Assembly (NCBI GenBank): GCA_025453855.1
Contig: JALOPO010000170.1
Coordinates: forward strand, 1 to 6,633
Direction of reading: 5' to 3'
DNA from: Gemmatimonadaceae bacterium
GTDB lineage: Bacteria; Gemmatimonadota; Gemmatimonadetes; Gemmatimonadales; Gemmatimonadaceae
DNA: 6,633 bases
Part shown: piece after piece, positions 1-4,542 of the stretch
How the letters are laid out: the number at the start of each line of letters is the position of its first letter
Numbering within the stretch: position 1 is the stretch's first letter
The notes under the pieces: generated by a model
Databases searched by the model: none
The model's input: the letters and a program-made list of their open reading frames with translations, nothing else
What the model was told of the DNA's origin: nothing
Made by a program: the position numbers and the translations under genes

Positions 1-465
1 ATCGAGGCGGCGCGCGCGGGCGAGGCGGGGCGGAGCTTCAGCGTGGTCGCCGACGAGGTGCGCGCGCTGGCCGGCCGCAGCGCCACCGCGGCGCGCGAGA
101 CCGCCGCGCTCGTCGAGGGGGCGGTGACGCGCGCGCACGATGCATCGGCGCTCAGCGCGCAGGTCGTGCAGCTCTTCGCGACCATCGCCTCCCGTGCCGA
201 CGAGGCACGCGGTCGCATGCGCGCGATCGTCGACGAGAGCGCGCAGGGCGCCGACGGGGTGCGCTCGGTGGCCATCGCCGTCGACCGCCTGTGCGAGGGG
301 ACCGAACGTACCGCCACCGCCGCACGCGAGACCGCGCAGGCGGCCGACGCGCTCGTCGGCGAGGCGGGGGCGCTGACGGCCGCGGTCGGGGTCTTCGAGG
401 TCGGCGAGCGGAGCGACGCGCCGGCGAAGCCCCTCTCGCGCACGCGACTGCGTCGCGTCGGCTGA
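1..465 (+). CDS. Methyl-accepting chemotaxis protein, C-terminal part (5' end outside window)
   Basis: The reading frame is open from base 1 to a TGA at 463-465 (154 residues visible). Residues 1-27 (starting IEAARAGEAGRSFSVVADEV) match the highly conserved hairpin tip of the chemoreceptor signalling domain, the part that binds CheA and CheW. The rest is an Ala/Glu/Arg-rich helix typical of the returning coiled-coil arm, ending in AVGVFEVGE, which resembles the usual receptor tail (…VxxF). No CheR/CheB-tethering pentapeptide of the NWETF type is seen at the end; the tail is short and basic (SRTRLRRVG). Sensor, transmembrane and HAMP parts would lie to the left, so ligand and membrane topology cannot be judged. 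The family role is to relay stimulus to the flagellar or another Che-type phosphorelay. The family call is secure; which Che system it serves is unknown. Confidence 0.93.
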   Translation: MEAARAGEAGRSFSVVADEVRALAGRSATAARETAALVEGAVTRAHDASALSAQVVQLFATIASRADEARGRMRAIVDESAQGADGVRSVAIAVDRLCEGTERTATAARETAQAADALVGEAGALTAAVGVFEVGERSDAPAKPLSRTRLRRVG

Positions 466-490
466 CGCACGCGGCGGGCGGGAAGGCCGG

Positions 491-521
491 CGGTGCGCGG
501 ACGCCTCGGCGCCGCGCACCG
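491..521 (+). terminator. Strong hairpin after the chemoreceptor gene, probable terminator
   Basis: CGGTGCGCGG at 491-500 is perfectly complementary to CCGCGCACCG at 512-521, giving a 10-bp stem. Inside the 11-base loop, 502-504 can pair with 509-511 after a bulged A at 501. The stem lies 25 bases after the chemoreceptor stop and is followed at once by TTAGTCTTC, a T-rich tail unusual for this DNA, which is the arrangement of an intrinsic terminator. The same dyad covers the -35 area of dinB, so an operator role is an alternative. Confidence 0.6.
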
Positions 522-522
522 T

Positions 523-528
523 TAGTCT
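523..528 (+). promoter_or_regulatory. -10-like element (TAGTCT) for dinB
   Basis: TAGTCT fits the TAnnnT core of a sigma-70-type -10 box and is an A/T island in very GC-rich sequence. It ends 6 bases before the ATG at 535, so transcription starting at the normal distance would begin on or next to the start codon, giving a leaderless mRNA. No recognisable -35 box is present. Similar elements precede the two carboxylase genes. This is inference from sequence only. Confidence 0.42.
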
Positions 529-534
529 TCGCGG

Positions 535-1821
535 ATGCACGCGTCGCCCGACCGCCGCATCCTCCTCGCCGACGCCGACGCCTTCTTCGTCGCCGTCGCG
601 CGGCAGGTCGATCCCGACGGGGCGGGGCGCGCGGAACTGCTGATCGTGGGCGGGCGCCCGGGGAGTCGCGGTGTGGTCTGCTCGGCGAGCTACGCGGCGC
701 GCGCCTTCGGCGTGCGCAGCGGGATGAGCATCACGCAGGCGCTCCGCCTCTGCCCGCAGGCGATGGCCGTGCCGGTGCCGCGGCGCGCGTGCAGCGAGGC
801 GAGTCGCGCCATTCGTGCCGCGCTGGAGCGGTTCACGCCGGTGGTCGTGGCCGCGAGCATCGACGAGTTCTACTGCGACCTCACCGGGACCGAGGCGCTC
901 TACCGTGGCGAGACGCTCGCCGCCACGGCGCATCGCATGCGCGCGGCCGTCATCGCCGACACCGGGCTGTCGGTCTCGATCGGCGGCGGCACCTCGCGAC
1001 TGATCGCGAAGATCGCCGCCGGTGCCGCCAAGCCGAACGCGGGCGCCGATGGCGTGCACATCGTCCCCGCGGGCGGCGAGGAGCGCTTCATGCGCACGCA
1101 GCCGCTGGCCGAGATCCCCGGCATCGGGCCGCGTGCGCAGGAGAAGCTGCGGCGCCTGGGCCTCGTGCGTGTCCCCGACGTGCTCGATGCCGACCCGGCG
1201 ACGATCGAACGCTACCTCGGTCGCGATTTCGCGCGCTGGCTCGATCGCAAGGCGCGCGGCATCGACGACAGCGCGGTGTCGCCGCACGAGCGACAGAAGT
1301 CGGTCAGTCGCGAGGATACCTTCGATCGCGACATCGCCGACGACGAGGCGCTCGCCGTCGAGCTGCAGCGCCTCGTGGTGCGCGTCGTCGGCGACCTGCG
1401 CGGCGACGGCCTGCGTGCACGCACGGTCACGGTGAAGCTGCGCGAGAACGACTTCAGCACGCGGCTCGCCGCGCGCACGCTCGCCGAGCCGGTGTCCACC
1501 GAGCGCCCGATCCTCGCGGCGGCGCGCGCGCTGCTCGCGCGGCTGCGCGGCGTGCGGCGCCGCCCCGTGCGCCTGCTCGGCGTCGCGCTCTCGTCGCTCG
1601 ACGACGGGGACGTCCCGGAGCAGCTCGCGCTGCTGGCCGACGGCGGCGACCCGGTGCAGGAGACCGACCGCGACCGCGCGCTCGCTGCCGCGCTCGACCG
1701 TGTGCGCGGCCGCTTCGGCGCGGGTGCCCTCCGCCCCGCATCGCTGCTCGGCGACGCGGCACCGGCGTCGGTGGAGGATCGCACCGAGACCGACGGCGGC
1801 GCCGGCCGCGCGCCGCGCTGA
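535..1821 (+). CDS. dinB: DNA polymerase IV (DinB), Y-family translesion polymerase
   Basis: This 428-residue protein is an error-prone polymerase that inserts nucleotides opposite damaged template bases. Domains in order: palm/fingers about 8-175, helix-hairpin-helix thumb about 190-250 (IPGIGPRAQEKLRRLGL at 194-210), little finger about 254-356. Metal-binding acidic residues are D13 (in DADAFF) and D110-E111 (in SIDEFYCDLTG). F18 occupies the steric-gate position that excludes ribonucleotides. YAARAFGVRSGM at 53-64 is the nucleotide-binding fingers motif. AKPNAGADGVHIV (165-177) matches the usual NKPxG stretch. QLALLAD at 363-369 is a plausible, slightly degenerate beta-clamp motif (QLxLF in relatives). 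Variations: DMD becomes DAD and the usual VE after the FF becomes VA. The ATG at 535 gives the expected N-terminus; there is no Shine-Dalgarno sequence and the promoter-like box is adjacent, suggesting a leaderless message. No LexA box was recognised. Confidence 0.95.
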   Translation: MHASPDRRILLADADAFFVAVARQVDPDGAGRAELLIVGGRPGSRGVVCSASYAARAFGVRSGMSITQALRLCPQAMAVPVPRRACSEASRAIRAALERFTPVVVAASIDEFYCDLTGTEALYRGETLAATAHRMRAAVIADTGLSVSIGGGTSRLIAKIAAGAAKPNAGADGVHIVPAGGEERFMRTQPLAEIPGIGPRAQEKLRRLGLVRVPDVLDADPATIERYLGRDFARWLDRKARGIDDSAVSPHERQKSVSREDTFDRDIADDEALAVELQRLVVRVVGDLRGDGLRARTVTVKLRENDFSTRLAARTLAEPVSTERPILAAARALLARLRGVRRRPVRLLGVALSSLDDGDVPEQLALLADGGDPVQETDRDRALAAALDRVRGRFGAGALRPASLLGDAAPASVEDRTETDGGAGRAPR

Positions 1822-1842
1822 CGGGACGCTCGGTCACGGCAC

Positions 1843-1880
1843 GGCGACGATCGCGGCGCCTGCCGCGGCGGCTGGTCGCC
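1843..1880 (+). terminator. Nested inverted repeats after dinB, possible weak terminator
   Basis: CGCGGC at 1852-1857 pairs with GCCGCG at 1862-1867 around a 4-base loop, and GGCGAC at 1843-1848 can pair with GTCGCC at 1875-1880 outside it. The structure starts 21 bases after the dinB stop. There is no T-tract, and short GC dyads are common by chance in such DNA, so support is weak. Confidence 0.25.
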
Positions 1881-1896
1881 TGCGCGTCGGGGCCGT

Positions 1897-1902
1897 TAGC
1901 TT
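1897..1902 (+). promoter_or_regulatory. -10-like element (TAGCTT) before the carboxylase beta gene
   Basis: TAGCTT fits TAnnnT, and its surroundings (CCGTTAGCTTGCC) closely resemble the element before dinB (CCGTTAGTCTTCGC). Transcription would be expected to begin near 1908-1910, which is exactly where protein homology of the carboxylase begins. That leaves no room for an ordinary start codon. No -35 box is recognisable. Confidence 0.4.
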
Positions 1903-1907
1903 GCCAG

Positions 1908-3380
1908 CGCCTCGCCGCCCAGCACAGGAAGGGGAAGCTCTCGGCGCGCGAGCGCCTCGACGTCCTGCTCGACGACGGGAGCTTCGTCGAGCTCGATCGC
2001 TTCGTCACCGCGCGCGCGACCGAGAACGGCGACCATCCCGTGTACGGCGACGGCGTCGTCACCGGTCACGGGCGCATCGAGGGGCGGCTGGTCTACGTCT
2101 TCTCGCAGGACTTCACCGTCTTCGGCGGCTCGCTCTCCGAGGCGCACGCGCAGAAGATCTGCAAGATCATGGATCTCGCGGTGCGCAACGGCGCACCGGT
2201 GATCGGGCTCAACGACTCGGGCGGCGCGCGCATCCAGGAGGGCGTGGTCTCGCTGGGCGGCTACGCCGACATCTTCCTGCGCAACACGCTCGCCTCCGGC
2301 GTGGTCCCGCAGATCAGCGCGATCCTCGGTCCCTGTGCGGGCGGTGCGGTCTACTCGCCGGCCATCACCGACTTCATCTACATGGTGAAGGGGACGAGCT
2401 ACATGTTCGTCACCGGGCCCAACGTGGTGAAGACCGTCACGCACGAGGACGTGACGATGGAGCAGCTGGGCGGCGCCGACACGCACGCCTCGACCTCCGG
2501 GGTGGCGCACTTCGCCTGCGACTCCGAGCTCACCTGCCTCGCACGCATCCGCGAACTCTTCCGCTACGTCCCCTCGAACAACCTCGCCGACGCGCCGCGT
2601 GGCGCCGGCACAGATCCGCGCGACCGCCGCGACGAGGCGCTGCTCGACGTCGTGCCGGCGAACGCGAACAAGCCGTACGACATGCACGAGGTGATCCGGC
2701 ACGTCGTCGACGACGGCGCGTTCTACGAGGTGCATGCCGACTACGCGCAGAACATCCTCTGCGGCTTCGCGCATCTCGGCGGGCACAGCATCGGCATCGT
2801 CGCCAACCAGCCGGCGGTGCTGGCCGGCGTGCTCGACATCGCGGCGAGCATGAAGGCGGCGCGCTTCGTCCGCTTCTGTGACTGCTTCAACATCCCGATC
2901 GTGACCTTCGAGGACGTGCCGGGCTTCCTCCCCGGTGTGGCGCAGGAGCACGGCGGCATCATCCGGCACGGGGCCAAGCTCCTCTACGCCTTCTGCGAGG
3001 CCACCGTCCCCAAGCTGACGGTCATCACCCGCAAGGCGTACGGCGGCGCCTACGACGTGATGAGCTCCAAGCACATCCGCGGCGACTACAACGTCGCCTG
3101 GCCCACGGCCGAGATCGCGGTGATGGGGCCCAAGGGAGCGGTGGAGATCATCTACAAGCACGAGATCGCCGCCGCCGCCGATCCCGAGGCGGCGCTCACC
3201 GCCAAGGAGGCGGAGTACCGCGAGCACTTCGCCCATCCGTACCTCGCGGCGGCGCGCGGCTACCTGGACGACGTGATCGATCCGCGCGAGACGCGCCCGC
3301 GCCTCATCGCTGCGCTGGACGCGCTGGTGACCAAGCGGGACCGCAACCCGCCGCGCAAGCACGGCAACATCCCGCTCTGA
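1908..3380 (+). CDS. pccB: Acyl-CoA (propionyl-CoA type) carboxylase beta subunit, start unresolved
   Basis: This is the carboxyltransferase subunit that moves carboxyl from biotin to an acyl-CoA, in the cytoplasm. The given start is where family homology begins (RLAAQHRKGKLSARERLDVL), not a start codon; 490 residues follow, against roughly 510-540 in relatives. Counting from 1908, NDSGGARIQEG (from 102) and GPCAGGAVYSP (141-151) form the N-terminal crotonase-like acyl-CoA half. EDVPGFLPG and the AYGGAYDVM motif (Asp at 3054-3056, residue 383) lie in the C-terminal, biotin-facing half. The Asp in GGAYD is, from knowledge of the family, associated with propionyl-CoA preference. The protein ends RKHGNIPL, the standard terminus. 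No ATG or GTG occurs in any frame between the dinB stop and 1908; in frame there are only CTG codons at 1818, 1860 and 1872, and the first standard in-frame start downstream is GTG 2040, inside conserved sequence. Start loss, a CTG start or an assembly deletion are all possible. Family call is very secure; substrate is inferred. Confidence 0.93.
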   Translation, partial: RLAAQHRKGKLSARERLDVLLDDGSFVELDRFVTARATENGDHPVYGDGVVTGHGRIEGRLVYVFSQDFTVFGGSLSEAHAQKICKIMDLAVRNGAPVIGLNDSGGARIQEGVVSLGGYADIFLRNTLASGVVPQISAILGPCAGGAVYSPAITDFIYMVKGTSYMFVTGPNVVKTVTHEDVTMEQLGGADTHASTSGVAHFACDSELTCLARIRELFRYVPSNNLADAPRGAGTDPRDRRDEALLDVVPANANKPYDMHEVIRHVVDDGAFYEVHADYAQNILCGFAHLGGHSIGIVANQPAVLAGVLDIAASMKAARFVRFCDCFNIPIVTFEDVPGFLPGVAQEHGGIIRHGAKLLYAFCEATVPKLTVITRKAYGGAYDVMSSKHIRGDYNVAWPTAEIAVMGPKGAVEIIYKHEIAAAADPEAALTAKEAEYREHFAHPYLAAARGYLDDVIDPRETRPRLIAALDALVTKRDRNPPRKHGNIPL

Positions 3381-3393
3381 CGGCCGGACAGCG

Positions 3394-3414
3394 GCGTGCT
3401 CGACTGTAGCACGC
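3394..3414 (+). terminator. Hairpin just after the carboxylase beta gene, possible terminator
   Basis: GCGTGCT (3394-3400) and AGCACGC (3408-3414) are perfect inverted repeats around a 7-base loop, starting 14 bases after the stop codon. No T-run follows, so an intrinsic terminator is only moderately likely. It is the first of several dyads in this gap. Confidence 0.4.
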
Positions 3415-3447
3415 GCGCCACAGCGTTCGCAGCCCTGACGCCGCCCT

Positions 3448-3463
3448 GTAGCGGTCGCGCTAC
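3448..3463 (+). repeat. Short inverted repeat in the gene-free gap
   Basis: GTAGCG (3448-3453) and CGCTAC (3458-3463) form a 6-bp stem with a 4-base loop. The heptamer CTGTAGC at 3446-3452 also occurs at 3404-3410, in the loop and 3' arm of the preceding hairpin. The role is unknown; it could be part of a termination or regulatory region. Confidence 0.35.
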
Positions 3464-3486
3464 GGTCGGGTTCGCTATCTGATCGC

Positions 3487-3529
3487 CCCCTGCATCACTT
3501 CCAGCTCGCGGCCGGATGTGATGCAGGGG
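3487..3529 (+). repeat. Perfect 12-bp inverted repeat forming a long imperfect hairpin
   Basis: CCCCTGCATCAC (3487-3498) is exactly complementary to GTGATGCAGGGG (3518-3529). After a T/T mismatch the stem can continue (3500-3502 with 3514-3516) and again after an A/C mismatch (3504-3505 with 3511-3512), leaving a 5-base loop. The sequence is less GC-rich than its surroundings and lies in the roughly 300-base gap 3381-3681, which holds no credible gene. It is followed by TTCATCGTGTT, only mildly T-rich. It could be a terminator usable in either direction, an operator for a dimeric regulator, or a remnant of a small repeat element; the sequence alone does not decide. Confidence 0.6.
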
Positions 3530-3603
3530 TTCATCGTGTTGCAGGGCAACGACTTGCCGCGCCGTCACGGATCAATGGGAGTGATCGCCGCCGGACTGAG
3601 CAA

Positions 3604-3609
3604 TATGGT
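3604..3609 (+). promoter_or_regulatory. Candidate -10 element (TATGGT) for the PEP-CTERM gene
   Basis: TATGGT fits TAnnnT and lies in the short A/T-richer string GCAATATGG. A transcript from it would start near 3616 and carry about 66 bases of leader before the ATG at 3682. No -35 match is visible, so this is a weak call. Confidence 0.22.
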
Positions 3610-3630
3610 CCCGGACCTGCCATGGCTCTG

Positions 3631-3670
3631 GTCGAGCCCGGTCGCTCCCGACCGCTTCGATCCCCTCGAC
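3631..3670 (+). other. Nested stem-loop in the presumed leader of the PEP-CTERM gene
   Basis: CGGTCG (3639-3644) pairs with CGACCG (3649-3654) around CTCC, and GTCGAG (3631-3636) pairs with CTCGAC (3665-3670) outside it. The structure ends 11 bases before the ATG at 3682. If transcribed it could hide or expose the initiation region. The pairing also suggests this segment is leader rather than codons of an extended protein starting at 3622. Confidence 0.35.
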
Positions 3671-3681
3671 GCTCCGTCACC

Positions 3682-4344
3682 ATGCTCCGCCGTCTTCTCG
3701 CCCTCACGCTCACCGTCGCGACCGTCGCAGCGACCTCGCTCCGCGCCCAGTCACCCGTCTCGGGCACGGTGCAGACCAGCGGCACCTTCACCGCCATCAC
3801 CGGCATCGGCGCGGGCGGCTACATCGGTTCGGCGACCATCACCGGGGCCACGCTCCCGGGCTCGGGGCCGTTCCAGATCTTCTGCACCGACAAGAACAAC
3901 AGCATCACGCTCGGCGGCTCGGCCTTCGCCGCCTGGATCACGCCGCTCTGGGGCGGCGACGTCACGCGTACCCGTCTCGGCGGCGACAACAACCCGTCGC
4001 TGGCGGGCATCCAGCCGCTGACCGCCAACGCACTCGCCATCTACCGCAGCAACGCCTCGCTCGCCGCGCAGCTGCCGACCGCCTCGGCCGCGTTCCGCGC
4101 GACGCTGCAGGACCAGATCTGGCAGAACGCCGAGGCGCCGTTCAACCACGCGCTCTTCGGCAACGCGAACTTCAATGCGACGGGCTGGTACGTGATCACG
4201 CAGGTGAGCGCCGTGGGCAACGACCACGTGGGGGTGCAGGAGCTCCTCGCCTTCCGTCCCGTCCCGGAGCCCTCGACCTACGCGATGATGGGCACCGGCC
4301 TCGCGCTCCTCGTGCTCGCCGCGCGCCGCCGCCGCGCGGCCTGA
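3682..4344 (+). CDS. PEP-CTERM sorting-signal protein, secreted, function unknown
   Basis: This 220-residue protein starts with a typical Sec signal peptide (Arg-Arg at 3-4, hydrophobic 5-18, likely cut after LRA at 20-22). It ends in a full PEP-CTERM tripartite signal: VPEPSTYA with PEP at 195-197, a hydrophobic helix about 202-214 and the basic cluster RRRR at 215-218. Such proteins are exported, cut and anchored or released by an exosortase, usually in bacteria that make exopolysaccharide. The mature part is Gly/Thr/Ala/Asn-rich with one Cys (in FCTDKNN) and a DQIWQNA segment; similar Cys-Asp and IW features recur in other PEP-CTERM proteins. No enzyme motif is seen. The ATG at 3682 is preferred over the in-frame ATG at 3622 because it places the signal peptide at the N-terminus, and the intervening 20 codons use more A/T third positions. 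There is no clear ribosome binding site. No exosortase gene is in the window. Confidence 0.88.
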   Translation: MLRRLLALTLTVATVAATSLRAQSPVSGTVQTSGTFTAITGIGAGGYIGSATITGATLPGSGPFQIFCTDKNNSITLGGSAFAAWITPLWGGDVTRTRLGGDNNPSLAGIQPLTANALAIYRSNASLAAQLPTASAAFRATLQDQIWQNAEAPFNHALFGNANFNATGWYVITQVSAVGNDHVGVQELLAFRPVPEPSTYAMMGTGLALLVLAARRRRAA

Positions 4345-4368
4345 TCGACGCGCGCTCGTCACGGTGGC

Positions 4369-4407
4369 CGCGGCCGGTCGCTCCCAGCACGGGGGCGGCC
4401 GGCCGCG
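4369..4407 (+). terminator. 17-bp hairpin after the PEP-CTERM gene, probable terminator
   Basis: Bases 4369-4385 pair without interruption with 4391-4407: nine perfect pairs (CGCGGCCGG with CCGGCCGCG), then eight more including two G-T wobbles, closing on the 5-base loop AGCAC. It begins 25 bases after the stop. There is no T-tract after it, as is common in very GC-rich genomes. It probably insulates the PEP-CTERM gene from accC. Confidence 0.65.
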
Positions 4408-4458
4408 CTGCGTCGGGCGCCGGCGCGCGGTCGCCACGGCTGTGCGTGCGCGTCGCGC

Positions 4459-4488
4459 GTGACGTCATCGTGCGCCATGCGCCGTCAC
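4459..4488 (+). promoter_or_regulatory. Dyad upstream of accC, possible operator
   Basis: GTGACG (4459-4464) and CGTCAC (4483-4488) are inverted repeats. Within the left arm lies the perfect palindrome TGACGTCA (4460-4467), and GCGC-CAT-GCGC (4472-4482) fills the centre. The dyad abuts the -10-like TAAGTT at 4489 and so covers the expected -35 region, where a regulator could block or assist polymerase. No regulator family is recognised. Confidence 0.3.
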
Positions 4489-4494
4489 TAAGTT
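4489..4494 (+). promoter_or_regulatory. -10-like element (TAAGTT) for accC
   Basis: TAAGTT fits TAnnnT, and the context CTAAGTTGC resembles TTAGCTTGC before the carboxylase beta gene. A transcript would start near 4501 and carry about 42 bases of leader including a ribosome binding site. No -35 box is clear. It probably drives accC and the overlapping methyltransferase gene. Confidence 0.42.
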
Positions 4495-4534
4495 GCGCGG
4501 GTCCGCGACACTCCCCCGGTGCGCGCCACTCCCC

Positions 4535-4538
4535 GGAG
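4535..4538 (+). promoter_or_regulatory. Ribosome binding site (GGAG) deciding the accC start
   Basis: GGAG lies 4 bases before the ATG at 4543. It supports that start over the in-frame GTG at 4519, and MFDKILIANRG is the family's usual N-terminus. It is the only clear Shine-Dalgarno-like site next to a start codon in the window. Confidence 0.6.
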
Positions 4539-4542
4539 CCCC

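Noticed and set aside
466..534. LexA or other SOS box upstream of dinB
   Set aside because: The only dyad present is a GC-rich hairpin that does not resemble the LexA sites I know; no SOS claim can be supported.
291..1907. Long in-frame upstream extension of the carboxylase beta frame, giving a 1029-residue ORF
   Set aside because: It overlaps dinB completely in another frame and reads as Arg/Ala-rich sequence without any domain. It is open only because high GC makes stops rare.
1926..1936. Strong Shine-Dalgarno-like AGGAAGGGGAA inside the carboxylase beta gene
   Set aside because: It encodes the conserved RKGK residues and no start codon follows at a usable distance.
1896..3362. 488-codon open frame on the minus strand opposite the carboxylase beta gene
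   Set aside because: It is a mirror of a well-supported gene in GC-rich DNA, with no recognisable motif and His/Arg/Asp-heavy composition.
2040..3380. Starting the carboxylase beta subunit at GTG 2040
   Set aside because: This would discard the conserved RLAAQHxKGKLxARERLD…LLDxGSFxELD segment, which is clearly coding and homologous.
3622..3681. Upstream in-frame ATG for the PEP-CTERM protein
   Set aside because: It would bury the signal peptide behind 20 basic residues, has more A/T third positions, and overlaps a stem-loop likely to be leader.
3518..4021. Possible 167-codon gene starting in the right arm of the 12-bp dyad
   Set aside because: Most of it overlaps the PEP-CTERM gene out of frame, and its Pro/Ser/Arg-rich sequence is typical of a shadow frame.
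4519..4542. In-frame GTG 24 bases upstream of the accC ATG
   Set aside because: The ATG at 4543 has a GGAG site at correct spacing and gives the family's standard N-terminus.
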